From the NCBI RefSeq assembly GCF_028736115.1, contig NZ_CP117877.1:3720001-3784000 (forward strand): 64,000 nt of DNA. The letters are read 5' to 3'. Positions within the stretch are counted from its first letter, which is position 1. Every line of letters starts with the position of its first letter. The stretch is from Mucilaginibacter sp. KACC 22063 (GTDB lineage Bacteria; Bacteroidota; Bacteroidia; Sphingobacteriales; Sphingobacteriaceae). The position numbers and the translations under genes were made by a program. Positions 36,148 through 46,700 of the stretch are shown one piece after another. A model generated the notes under the pieces. The model was not told the origin of the DNA, ran no database searches, and was given only the letters and a program-made list of their open reading frames with translations.

Positions 36148-37398
36148 CTAATCTATCAGCATCATATCTTCATCGTCGGTAAGGCTAAGCTGTATATTGT
36201 CGCTGCCTGCAATTCCTTCTATAGAACCTTTTATATGGGCTGCGCTTAACAAAACTTTTTCCAGTTGCTTTTCGCGTGCCTTCCAAAGCTTTTCCATGGC
36301 TTCGCGTTCTTTAAGTATCGACATGCGCATGCTCATAAAACCTTCGCGAATGGCTTTCCATTGCTCCGAAAATTCATTACTGGTCAGGAAATCATACAAC
36401 AGGTGCATTTTGTCTCCTTTGTTTTCCTGCGAACGCAATACCGCCGACAATTTAAGTACCGTATCTCTTAATATATAAGCTACCGGTTTTACTTCTTCAA
36501 ATGAACAGATCCAGACACCGTCACGCTCACCAAAGCAGTCCATATCCTTCGGATAACACTGGGTTACAATTACTGCTATATCTGCACCTGTATTACGCAT
36601 GTCCTTTTTAAGCTTTTCTATCCACTCGTTCGAGAATGCATTGGTACGTTTACTTTCATAAATGATACGCCCGCACTCCTGCCCAAATTGATTTCGTACG
36701 GTTTGTATACAATCGGCGCCACGTACCCCCTTACCTACCTCACCTATCATATCAAACGGAAAATTAGTGCGCAGCAGTTCTTCTAAAATCACCTCCTGTA
36801 CCTCGCCCTGTAATTGCATAGATCCCTGTTCTGCCTTGCGCTTCATTTCGTCGGCAAGTTTCTTTTGCTGTTCCAGCTGCATTTCCAGCTCTTTCACACG
36901 CATCTGATGCTCGGTATCTTTCAGGTTATATTTTTCGCTTTCCTGCTTGCGTATTTGCTCAGCCAGTTCGTTTCGCTGCTCTGTAAGCTTACGCTGAAGC
37001 TCAAGCTGCAATTCTTCTTCCCTTTGTTTAAGGCTTTGTTCTTTCTGCAAAAACTCCAGTTCTTTCTGGCGACTTAATTTTAGCTTCTCCTCGTTCTCTT
37101 TTACACTGTTTTGCAATAATTGCATCTGTGTTTCAAAGTCGGCCGAAATAGTTTTGCGCAAGCTTTCCTCCATGGTAAGCTGCACTTTCTTTTTTTCTTC
37201 AATAAGTCGTTGTTCAAAGCTCAACTGCTGCTGCTGCTGGCGCTGATTAAACTCCTCATCTTTTTTGCGGTACTCGTCTTCCTTTTGTTTGGTATATTGC
37301 TGCATTTGCAATCGAAGCTGCTTCTTATACTCTTCGGTCATCACTTCCTCAATTGGAAACGGATGCCCGCAACTCGGACACTTAACTTCTGTTGCCAT
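36148..37398 (-). CDS. DUF2130 protein with zinc ribbon, coiled coil and nuclease-like C-terminus
   Basis: A 416-residue cytoplasmic protein. Residues 1-20 have a zinc-ribbon half-site (CPSCGHPF), residues 30-200 are a long Gln/Glu/Lys-rich coiled coil, and 210-320 is the DUF2130 core. In the core, GADCIQTV, GRIIYESKRT and VIVTQ are laid out like a PD-(D/E)xK nuclease active site (D-x-ExK). Its cell role is not established. Its start at 37398 is followed by the coiled coil without a signal peptide. The DinB gene would have followed it by 9 bp. Confidence 0.85.
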   Translation of the reverse strand: MATEVKCPSCGHPFPIEEVMTEEYKKQLRLQMQQYTKQKEDEYRKKDEEFNQRQQQQQLSFEQRLIEEKKKVQLTMEESLRKTISADFETQMQLLQNSVKENEEKLKLSRQKELEFLQKEQSLKQREEELQLELQRKLTEQRNELAEQIRKQESEKYNLKDTEHQMRVKELEMQLEQQKKLADEMKRKAEQGSMQLQGEVQEVILEELLRTNFPFDMIGEVGKGVRGADCIQTVRNQFGQECGRIIYESKRTNAFSNEWIEKLKKDMRNTGADIAVIVTQCYPKDMDCFGERDGVWICSFEEVKPVAYILRDTVLKLSAVLRSQENKGDKMHLLYDFLTSNEFSEQWKAIREGFMSMRMSILKEREAMEKLWKAREKQLEKVLLSAAHIKGSIEGIAGSDNIQLSLTDDEDMMLID

Positions 37399-37555
37399 GT
37401 ATTGTTATTAATTAAAGTTTAAAGATAACGATCTGCAAAATTACTTATCTAATATTAGTTATTTACATGCCGGATATAGATGACATACTACGTAAAATAT
37501 CCGTGCTTTAATTTATCTTAGGGACGGCAATGAAACACAAAAGCCAATCAACCTT

Positions 37556-38614
37556 ATGACTACTTTATCAACCGTTTCAGTTCCCGAAAATCATACAAGC
37601 ACGGCATCCAGAAGACTTATAGGTGTAGACATACTTAGAACGATTGCCATAATGGCTGTTGTTTTCATACATGGAAGCCACACTATACCTTTTACTTTAA
37701 CAGCTTTTGACCGCAAGATTGACCTTCAACACTCACAGGACTTATTTAGATTTTGTGTCCCTGTTTTTATTTTTTTATGGGCATACTTCCAGGAAATTTC
37801 ATTCATAAAAAGGGGAGAAATGCAGACCATGAAAAGATTTTATAAACTTTTCGTCCCTTTTATATTTTGGTCGCTGGTGTATTTCTTTTTAACTGCCGAT
37901 GCAAAGGGCCTTTCTATTGTAAAAATAGTTGTAAAATACTGGACTGGTTATGGATGGTCCGGACAGTATTATTTCATCATTCTTTTCCAGTTATTATTGC
38001 TATTCCCGGTTATCGCTTCTATTGCACGTAAGGTTTCAGCAATAGTTTCTTTAGAAGTTATCTTTATAGTATCCATAGCTTTTTATGCCTTTTTGGCTTA
38101 TTCAAACTGGTTTGAACTAAAAATATTCAATCAAATATCAAACCGGCTATTTGTTTACTGGCTACCTTATATTTTTATAGTAGTAGCCTATGCAAGAGGA
38201 AAAAGATTTAAGTTAAATCCATCAATATTCGTGTCTCTTTTATCATTGCTCCTGATATTGATTGAAGCATCTTTTATCAAAACTACAGATCCGTATTTAC
38301 GCCCCTCTGTTTTCATTTGCAGCATTTTTTTATCAGTTGCATTTATTAACCCAAATGTTAATTACAATTTTCTACCTAAGAGCATATCTAATATCTGTCA
38401 CGTTATTGCTCAAAACACATTAGCCATATTTTGCCTTAATCCCTTAATCATTATTACACTAAGTAAATTATATAATCAGCATCTGTTACCTGTTAGTTTT
38501 CCGGGCGCCAGCATTCTTATCCCAATATTTTCAGTATTGTTAGTTTGCGCAATTGCCGTTGTAATTTCAAAGCTGTTTCAAAAAATAAAACTTGGATTTT
38601 TACTGGCTAACTGA
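37556..38614 (+). CDS. Acyltransferase family 3 membrane protein
   Basis: A 352-residue integral membrane protein with about ten hydrophobic helices. The start GVDILRTIAIMAVVFIHGSH carries the family's catalytic-type His near residue 40 (FIHG). Such proteins transfer acetyl or succinyl groups to sugars or lipids on the outer face of the inner membrane. It stands alone upstream of the ABC exporter genes and away from the exopolysaccharide cluster. The substrate is unknown. Confidence 0.85.
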   Translation: MTTLSTVSVPENHTSTASRRLIGVDILRTIAIMAVVFIHGSHTIPFTLTAFDRKIDLQHSQDLFRFCVPVFIFLWAYFQEISFIKRGEMQTMKRFYKLFVPFIFWSLVYFFLTADAKGLSIVKIVVKYWTGYGWSGQYYFIILFQLLLLFPVIASIARKVSAIVSLEVIFIVSIAFYAFLAYSNWFELKIFNQISNRLFVYWLPYIFIVVAYARGKRFKLNPSIFVSLLSLLLILIEASFIKTTDPYLRPSVFICSIFLSVAFINPNVNYNFLPKSISNICHVIAQNTLAIFCLNPLIIITLSKLYNQHLLPVSFPGASILIPIFSVLLVCAIAVVISKLFQKIKLGFLLAN

Positions 38615-38720
38615 GTTTCTTAAATATAATAAGTGCGTTATAGTTGTGCTTGCGAATTAGTTGGTATAATTGAATGTTTTTAATTAAAATATTCTCTACT
38701 ACTAATCGTCAACCTATCTA

Positions 38721-40481
38721 ATGACTACAGCAACACAATCCCCTCAAATAAAAGGCAGCAAGCAGCCAGGAATATTTAGTTTGCTTAAACCATATATAGG
38801 CATGGTTACCCTGTTATTGCTATTTGCACTGCTTAGCAATGGCATTAACCTTTGGTTACCAAAAGTTATTGCCGGCGGAATTGATGATTACAACAAACAT
38901 CAGTTTGTGTTAACGGATATCCTGAAGAAGTTTTTAACCGCAGTAATACTCATTTTCATTTTCGGCTATTTACAAACCGTTATTCAAACCTATGCCTCAG
39001 AAAAAGTGGCAGTTGACCTACGCAGGCGATTAGCCGATAAAATATCAAAACAAAGCTACTTATTTATCGAAAAAACCAACCCGGCAAAGCTGCTTACCAA
39101 CCTAACTTCTGATGTAGATTCTATTAAGCTATTCGTTGCGCAGGCTTTGGTATCTATTGTTTCATCGTTGTTTATTATCATCGGTGGCAGTGTATTGTTG
39201 CTAAGTATCAACTGGCGCCTTGGAATGGCGGTTATGATTATTATACCTGTAATTGGAGGCACCTTTTATTATGTGCTTAAAAATGTACGTGCATTATTTA
39301 TGAAAAGCCGCGGGGTGATAGATCAGCTGAACAAGGTAATTAACGAAAGCATTTTAGGTTCTGCCTTGGTAAGGGTTGTAAATTCTCAGCAATTAGAATA
39401 TAATAAGTTTATCACTGCTAATACCGAGGCCAAAAACTACGGATTAAAGATCCTAGGCTTTTTTGCAGGATTGATACCCATCGTAACTTTCACCGCCAAT
39501 ATGGCTGCATTAACCATATTAGTTATGGGTGGGCACTTTGTTATCAGAGGCAGCATGAGCTTAGGCAACTTTGCAGCATTTAATAGCTACCTGTCGCTTA
39601 TCATCTTCCCGATATTTGTAATTGGTTTCATGAGCAATCTAATTGCCCAGGCAACAGCCTCCTTCCAGCGCATCAACGCAGTGTTAACCGCACCCGACCT
39701 GATTGAAAAAGGCACACTTAAAAATACGCTGACGGGCGAGATTGAGCTGAAGAACATAAACGTTTTTTACGGGCTTAAACCCGCCCTTAGTGATGTGTCT
39801 TTAAAGGTAGCCGCCGGGTCAAAAATAGCCGTTATAGGGCCAACGGCTTCGGGTAAAACGCAACTGCTTTATCTGCTAACCGGCCTGATCAGTCCGGCAA
39901 AAGGTGAAGTTTTATTTGACGGTAAACCAATTGAGGCTTATGATAGCGAGCGTTTTCACAGCCAGGTAGGTTTTGTATTTCAGGATAGCATTATATTTAA
40001 CATGAGTATCCGTGAAAATATAGCTTTTAATGACACTGTTACAGATGAATCATTACAGAAAGCGATAGAAACTGCTGAATTAAAAGATTTCATTGATACT
40101 TTACCCGAAAAACTAAACACGATAGTTTCTGAACGCGGCTCGAGCCTTTCGGGTGGGCAGAAGCAGCGCATTATGCTGGCACGCGCATTAGCTATTAATC
40201 CTAAAATACTTTTGCTCGATGATTTTACTGCACGTGTAGACAGTAATACCGAACGGAAAATATTAAGCAATATTCAGAAGAATTACCCTGACCTTACACT
40301 TATTTCAGTTACACAAAAAATTGCATCAGTAGAGCATTACGATCAGATCATTTTATTGATGGAAGGTGAGATTGTTGCGCGCGGCTTACACGAAGAGCTA
40401 ATGAAAACAAGCACTGACTATGTGCAGATCTACAACTCGCAACAAAGTACCAGCAACTACGAAACCGGTGTCAACAATTAA
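38721..40481 (+). CDS. Heterodimeric ABC exporter, subunit with degenerate ATP site
   Basis: A 586-residue half transporter: six membrane helices (about 25-320) and an ATPase domain (345-575). Walker A (PTASGKTQ, near 372) and signature LSGGQKQR (near 475) are normal. The Walker B end reads LLLDDFTARVD, so the catalytic Glu is Asp, and the switch region reads SVTQKIAS, so the usual His is Gln. This is the pattern of the inactive half-site in heterodimers such as BmrCD, TM287/288 and LmrCD. It probably exports lipids or drugs across the inner membrane with the protein coded 12 bp downstream. Confidence 0.9.
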   Translation: MTTATQSPQIKGSKQPGIFSLLKPYIGMVTLLLLFALLSNGINLWLPKVIAGGIDDYNKHQFVLTDILKKFLTAVILIFIFGYLQTVIQTYASEKVAVDLRRRLADKISKQSYLFIEKTNPAKLLTNLTSDVDSIKLFVAQALVSIVSSLFIIIGGSVLLLSINWRLGMAVMIIIPVIGGTFYYVLKNVRALFMKSRGVIDQLNKVINESILGSALVRVVNSQQLEYNKFITANTEAKNYGLKILGFFAGLIPIVTFTANMAALTILVMGGHFVIRGSMSLGNFAAFNSYLSLIIFPIFVIGFMSNLIAQATASFQRINAVLTAPDLIEKGTLKNTLTGEIELKNINVFYGLKPALSDVSLKVAAGSKIAVIGPTASGKTQLLYLLTGLISPAKGEVLFDGKPIEAYDSERFHSQVGFVFQDSIIFNMSIRENIAFNDTVTDESLQKAIETAELKDFIDTLPEKLNTIVSERGSSLSGGQKQRIMLARALAINPKILLLDDFTARVDSNTERKILSNIQKNYPDLTLISVTQKIASVEHYDQIILLMEGEIVARGLHEELMKTSTDYVQIYNSQQSTSNYETGVNN

Positions 40482-40493
40482 ACTGCTCGCAAA

Positions 40494-42257
40494 ATGACAA
40501 ATTACAATCTTAATCAAATTAATAAAGAGCAGCAAAAACCTTCTACCTGGGCTGGTTTAAAAAAACTGCTGCAAATGATAGCGCATGAAAAGCCTACGCT
40601 GATACTGGCCACATTTGCTATACTGATTAACTCTACCCTCAATTTGTTAGGCCCTTTAGTGATAGGCCATACTATTGACAATTATGTGCAGCATAAAAAC
40701 TTTAATGGTGTAATACATAACGCCATCATACTGCTCTGTATGTATTTGGTAGCACTCGGCACCAGTTTTTCGCAAACTAAACTGATGGGTGGAGTTGGCC
40801 AGCGCATGTTATTTACACTGCGCAATGCTTTGTTTAATAAGTTGCAGCAATTACCTGTAAGCTTCTTTAACCAAAACAAGGCAGGCGACCTAATTTCAAG
40901 GCTGAACAATGATACGGATAAGCTTAACCAGTTTTTCTCTCAGTCGCTGATGCAATTCATTGGCAATATTTCTATCATGATTGGGGCGGGTATATTTTTG
41001 CTGGTTATCAAACTCGAACTTGGCGCAGCCACACTGATACCAGCCATTGCCATACTGTTTCTTACATTGATACTTTCACCATGGATTAAACGCACCAACG
41101 CTCAAAATTTAAAAAGCGTTGGCGGTTTAAGCGCCGAGATACAGGAAAGCCTGAACAATTTTAAAGTAATTATTGCCTTTAACCGCCGCGATTACTTCCG
41201 TAAAAGATTTGCAATCGCCAATGATGAAAACTATAAAACAGCTATAAGTGCGGGCCTGGCAAACAATATGTTTGTACCTATTTACGGCTTATTTGCCAGC
41301 ATTGCACAGCTCATTGTACTTACGTTTGGTATTTACCTCATCAGTGTTGGCCAGTTTACCATCGGTTTATTGGTAAGTTATTTATCGTATGCCACCAACT
41401 TTTATAATCCACTGCGCCAGCTTGCCGCTTTGTGGACCAACTTTCAACTTGCTATGGCAGGCTGGGACCGCATATCCCAGATCTTATCTTTAGAAAGCGA
41501 TTTAACATACCTACCCGAAGCTACAGTAGAAACCTCTGACGCGTTACTCGAATTCCGTAACGTAACGTTTTGCTATGATGAGAAAAAAGAAGTATTGCAC
41601 AATGTTAACATGAAAATGCAGCCCGGCAAAACTTATGCCCTGGTTGGCCCAACAGGTGGTGGCAAAACTACTACAGCATCCCTTATAGCGCGACTGTATG
41701 ACCCAACAAGCGGGACTGTATTACTTGACGGCAAAGACATCCGTAGTTATACAGCACAAGAACGCAGTAAAAAGATTGGCTTTATTTTACAGGAGCCCTT
41801 TCTGTTCACGGGTACTATTAAAGACAACATCCTTTATGGAAATGAAGAGTATTTGGATTATACCAATGAGCAGTTAGAAAAAGTTATCACAGAAGCTAAT
41901 CTTGGTAATCTGCTGGCGATGTTTGATAACGGGCTTGATACGCTTGTATCCTCTGGTGGCGACAGTATCAGTTTAGGGCAAAAGCAATTAATTGCCTTTA
42001 TGCGCGCGGTATTACGTAATCCACAACTTTTAATTCTGGATGAAGCGACGGCCAATATTGATACCATTACCGAAAAGCTGTTAGGCGATATATTAGACCG
42101 TTTGCCAGCTACCACTACCCGCGTGATTATTGCACATCGCTTAAACACGATTGAAAATGCAGATGAAATATTCTTCGTCAATTCCGGGGAAGTGACACCT
42201 GCGGGGTCATTGAATGATGCGATGGATTTATTGTTGAACCGGCAACGCACAAGCTAA
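40494..42257 (+). CDS. Heterodimeric ABC exporter, catalytic subunit
   Basis: A 587-residue half transporter with six helices and an ATPase domain. Walker A is GPTGGGKTT near 384, Walker B with catalytic Glu is LILDEATANID near 514 and the switch His is in IIAHRLNTI near 546. The signature is ISLGQKQ, not LSGGQ. Together with the partner this leaves one good ATP site (its Walker motifs plus the partner's LSGGQ) and one degenerate one. It is the last gene of the operon, closed by the terminator at 42274-42305. Confidence 0.92.
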   Translation: MTNYNLNQINKEQQKPSTWAGLKKLLQMIAHEKPTLILATFAILINSTLNLLGPLVIGHTIDNYVQHKNFNGVIHNAIILLCMYLVALGTSFSQTKLMGGVGQRMLFTLRNALFNKLQQLPVSFFNQNKAGDLISRLNNDTDKLNQFFSQSLMQFIGNISIMIGAGIFLLVIKLELGAATLIPAIAILFLTLILSPWIKRTNAQNLKSVGGLSAEIQESLNNFKVIIAFNRRDYFRKRFAIANDENYKTAISAGLANNMFVPIYGLFASIAQLIVLTFGIYLISVGQFTIGLLVSYLSYATNFYNPLRQLAALWTNFQLAMAGWDRISQILSLESDLTYLPEATVETSDALLEFRNVTFCYDEKKEVLHNVNMKMQPGKTYALVGPTGGGKTTTASLIARLYDPTSGTVLLDGKDIRSYTAQERSKKIGFILQEPFLFTGTIKDNILYGNEEYLDYTNEQLEKVITEANLGNLLAMFDNGLDTLVSSGGDSISLGQKQLIAFMRAVLRNPQLLILDEATANIDTITEKLLGDILDRLPATTTRVIIAHRLNTIENADEIFFVNSGEVTPAGSLNDAMDLLLNRQRTS

Positions 42258-42273
42258 AAAATAGTTGATAAAC

Positions 42274-42305
42274 AAAACGGCGGCTTGAATCAAGCCGCCG
42301 TTTTT
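42274..42305. terminator. Bidirectional intrinsic terminator between ABC exporter and susD genes
   Basis: A perfect 14-bp stem (42274-42287 with 42291-42304), a 3-nt loop and T runs on both strands. It lies between converging genes and can end both. Confidence 0.85.
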
Positions 42306-42323
42306 ATGATACATTGTTTCAGG

Positions 42324-43778
42324 TTATGGTTTTACCTGATCTGCTTTATCAAACCAAAGTCTTGTGGTAACTAAGTCACCACCGATGGCTTGTCCGGCTG
42401 CTTTAACGTTAGCACCGTTTACGTTACCTTCATTTACCGGATAGGTAAAACGTACCGGGTAACCAGATAATGCTTTTGTTGGAGGAACCATATAAGGATA
42501 ATCAAGCAAACGCTGAGCAATCCATGCATCGTAACCCCTATTGTAATAAGCGATCCATTTTTGTAAACCAATTTTTTGTTTGTAAGTAGCAGTTGGGCTT
42601 ACAGCTGTAGTATATGCTACTGATGGTTGCGCCAGGTAAGTAGCTGCAGCAGTTGCCGAACCACCCCAATCTAAAATATTGGCAGTAATACCTGCATTGT
42701 AGTGGCTTTCTGCGGTACCACCAACATTATAACCTCTGGCAGCAGCTTCAGCTAAAGCAAACTCAGTTTCTGCATAATCCATTAACACACCACGGAAATT
42801 AGGTGCTGTTAAAGTTGTGCTTGGTGCAGAGAAGTTGGCATAGCTGGCACTTGAACCAGGAGTTTGCCCAGAATAACCACCTTTGTTATCAGTTGTAAAG
42901 AACAACGGCAAACGAGGATCTGAATTGCTTTTTAACTGATTAACCAAAGTACTTGCTCCGATAAAATCCAAACGGCCACTTTGTACAAGGTCAACCCAAA
43001 CAGGGTTGGTATTTGGTGGAGCACTCAAATAACCGAAAAATGCATTGTCGCTGTTTGAGGTAAACACCCCTGCAGCAACCGCAGACTCAATAACAGATTT
43101 TGCTTTTGCGTTATCTGCATCGGCAATGGTAATACCCATCTTAAGTTTAAGGGTATTAGCAAATTTGGTCCATTTGGCTGCGCTGCCGCCATAAATAACA
43201 TCAGCAGCACCTAAACTACCAGTACCACCCGCTAAAGCTGCAATATCAGCATCTAAACGGGTAAGTAATGAGTTATAAACCGTTGCAGCATCATCATATG
43301 ATGGAAAAAGGTTACTCGGATTTAAAGCTTTGGTGTACGGTATATTACCATAAGTAGTAACCAGATAATAATAAGCATATACTTCAAGTATATCGGCCTC
43401 AGCATTGTCTACTTTTGTTGCAGCAGGATTTGTACTTTGTGCCGTACCTAATGTTTTTGCCTGCTCTAAGTTTTCAAGCACATCACGGTACCATGCATTC
43501 CACATACCATCAGTGATTGACCTTGATGTAGACAGGTTGTAATTAGACTCATCGGTATAGGTGGTCTCATTCCAATGCTGCACAATTAGCCTGAATGTAT
43601 TTAAGTTAACGTTTGACGATGTAACCGTATTAACAAACGTATGCTCTGCCTGTGTAAATTCGGCTGCTGCCGGAACCGTGGTAGGGCTTTTAGGGTTTAC
43701 GTTAATACTTGTTAAATCCTTTTTACAAGCCGATGCAAGCATAACGGCAGGTAAAATTGCATATATAATTTTTTTCAT
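42324..43778 (-). CDS. SusD/RagB-family nutrient-binding lipoprotein
   Basis: A 484-residue outer-membrane lipoprotein. The signal MKKIIYAILPAVMLASACKK has its acceptor Cys at residue 18. The helical SusD fold is seen in the tetratricopeptide-like segments (EADILEVYAYYYLVTTYGNIPYTKAL near 130) and the C-terminal region (FALAEAAARGY, YNAGI, PVRFTYPVNEGN). The protein is of the SusD-like 2 type. It caps the TonB-dependent transporter coded 11 bp upstream. The ligand cannot be predicted, because no enzyme gene lies in the operon. Confidence 0.92.
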   Translation of the reverse strand: MKKIIYAILPAVMLASACKKDLTSINVNPKSPTTVPAAAEFTQAEHTFVNTVTSSNVNLNTFRLIVQHWNETTYTDESNYNLSTSRSITDGMWNAWYRDVLENLEQAKTLGTAQSTNPAATKVDNAEADILEVYAYYYLVTTYGNIPYTKALNPSNLFPSYDDAATVYNSLLTRLDADIAALAGGTGSLGAADVIYGGSAAKWTKFANTLKLKMGITIADADNAKAKSVIESAVAAGVFTSNSDNAFFGYLSAPPNTNPVWVDLVQSGRLDFIGASTLVNQLKSNSDPRLPLFFTTDNKGGYSGQTPGSSASYANFSAPSTTLTAPNFRGVLMDYAETEFALAEAAARGYNVGGTAESHYNAGITANILDWGGSATAAATYLAQPSVAYTTAVSPTATYKQKIGLQKWIAYYNRGYDAWIAQRLLDYPYMVPPTKALSGYPVRFTYPVNEGNVNGANVKAAGQAIGGDLVTTRLWFDKADQVKP

Positions 43779-43789
43779 GACTTTCTCTT

Positions 43790-46700
43790 CTAGAATCTAA
43801 CTTTTAAGTTAAGTAAAAATGAACGCACGGTTGGCATAGAACCACTTTGGTAACCTTGCAAGTTGCCTGATGCTAAAGTTTCTTCAGGATCGGCATATGG
43901 CAAGTTTTTGTGAATGATCCAAAGGTTATGTCCGTTTAATGAAAGGTCGATACCTTTAACCGGTCCCATACCGCTGATCCATTTTTGAGGGAATGAGTAA
44001 GAGATAGATGCTTCTCTTAACTTCACATAGCTTGCATCGTAAATAAATGCTGCGTTAGGACGGGTTTCATAACCATAAGCACCACTTGCATTGTTCTCAA
44101 TACGAACATTGTTAGGGGTACCATCCTCTTTAACACCAGGTAAGATGATACCACCGCCTTGTGCAATTGGCAAACGTGATGGGTTACCTTTATCATTTAA
44201 GCCAGCAGTTTCAGGATATAAACCAGTATCCATACCATAATAAGTATCAAGAGAGAATACCTGTCCACCTTTTCTAACATCAATCAGGAAGCTTAAGCTT
44301 AAGTTTTTATACCTGAAGGTGTTACCGATGCCGCCAATCCAGTTAGGATTGTAGTTACCAATAACTGAATTTGGGTTTGGATCTTGTTCATAGTAACCAT
44401 CAGCACCAACCACAGGCTGGCCATTTTTATAAACAAAGTTTGTACCTCTGATTGTACCCAATGGTTGGTTAAGTGTAGCATTTAAACTTACGTTACCCTG
44501 GAATGTTCCAAGCACTAAGTTATCAGCAAACTGGCCGCTTGCATCTTTGTAAGATTCGATCAACTTATTGCGGTTGCGTGTAAAGTTGACATTAACATTC
44601 CATTGGAAATCTTTGCTCTTAATCGGTGTACCGGTTACAGTTAACTCGATACCTTTATTTTGAACAGTACCAGCATTAATGTAAGTACTTGCATAACCTG
44701 TAGCAGTTGATACCGGAACAGGAATTAACTGATCAACTGTTTTGGTAACATAATATGTACCATCTAAACTTAAACGGTTGTTGAAGAAGGCTAACTCTAA
44801 ACCAGCCTCAGTACTGCGTGTGCGCTCTGGCTTAAGATCAGGAATATTTTTCTGAGTGCTAACATTAGCCTGAGGAATTGAACCAAAAGGAGTATTTAAA
44901 CTGTAGGTATCAAGTAAGTTATAAGGAGCTGCATCATTACCTACTTCTGCATAGTTAGCCCTTAATTTACCATATGATAACCAGGTCCATTGTTTTAATA
45001 ACTGAGAAAAGATGAAGCCACCCGCTACTGAAGGATAATAATACCTGTTATTACCTTTAGGTAAGGTTGATGAAGCGTCACGGCGTATGGTTCCATCTAA
45101 AGTGATCAATTGTTTCCAGGTCAGGGTAGCGTCTGCATAAACACCGGTAACCTGACGGCTCTGATCTGTTTCACCCGGTGCAAGAGGGGTGTTTACCGAG
45201 TTAGATAACGCATATAAACCAGGAACAACTAATCCACCGTTTGTTGCAGCATTAATTTGCTGATAACGTTGCTTACGGATGTTTGCTCCCACCACTGCCT
45301 TTAAATTAAGGTCAGAAGTAAGGTTTTTATCCATGTTGGCTATGAAATCATAGTTAGTTTCATTGAAAGAAAGGTTTCTTCTGGTATAGCCAGATACCCC
45401 TGTTGAACCAACTGCTCTTCTTTCTTCCTGTAACTGGTTCCAGTTATCCACTGTTACACGGCCCAATACATTAATCCAGCTATTAATTTTGTAATTAGCA
45501 TGTACGTTGCCGAAATAACGGTTGCGGGTATCATTTTCATAGTTTTGATACCTGATGAAGTAAGGGTTATCCCAATAAATAGGTTTTGGGTTAGTATCGC
45601 TGGTTGGGTTCCATGAAATGTTTTTACCACCCGAAGCGAAATACTGGTCTTTCATTTCCTGAACATCATTGTTCACCTGGAACCACTGACGGAAAGAGTT
45701 CAGGATATTATCAGACTGGTAACCTGTTCCGTAACGACCCAAACCTACTGTATTAATGTAGCTGATGTTTGCTCCGGCAGACAACTTAGAAGTAATGTTG
45801 TAATTGCTGGAAAAATCAAGGTTGTTTTTAAGGATATTACTGTTAGGCATAATACCGGTCTCATTATTCCTGGTATAACCTAACTTAAAGTCGCCATTAT
45901 CACCACCGTTTGAAATAACGATACTTTCGTTATTAATAACCGGGTGAGTAAAGAAGGTTGCAGGTCCATTTGCTGCTGCAATCCATGGTGTAGCTTTTTT
46001 GTAGTTTGGAGAGTATGGTGAAAAAGCATCCCATTGATATACTAACAAATTAGGATTAAACCTTGCACCATAAGATGCATCTTCTGTAAGCGGGTCAACC
46101 AGGTCTGGTTTACCGTCACCGTTAACGTCGCGATAGAAGAACTGGCCTGTAGGATCTTCGTAGTAAGGGCCGTAACCACCACCATATTCATTCTGATATT
46201 TAGCAAAGGTTGATTTATCAATAGCGCCTGTACCAACACCTGCGTTAACGGTAATACCTAAGCCTTTTTTAGCTTTTTTGGTGGTGATCAAGATCACACC
46301 GTTAGAACCTTGTGAACCATATAGCGCGGTTGCAGCAGCACCTTTTAATACGGTAATTGATTCGATATCATCAGGGTTGATGTCATTAGCAGGGCTACCG
46401 TAATCATAACCACCGCCACCCGTTCTTTGGGTGCTGGTGCTGATAGATGCGCTGTTTAAGCCACCATTGCTGAAGGGAACACCGTCAACAACGAACAAAG
46501 CCTGGTTGTTGCCATAGATTGACTTGGCACCACGGATAACAACGTTTGTAGAACCTCCTAAGCTGTTTGACTGGCGAATTTCCAAACCTGATACTTTACC
46601 AGATAATTCTGAGGCAACATTTGGAGAACGAGTGCTGGAGATAGCATCGCCAGAAATTTGTTGCGCAGCATAAGATTGCTGGTTACGGGTACGGTTTAAA

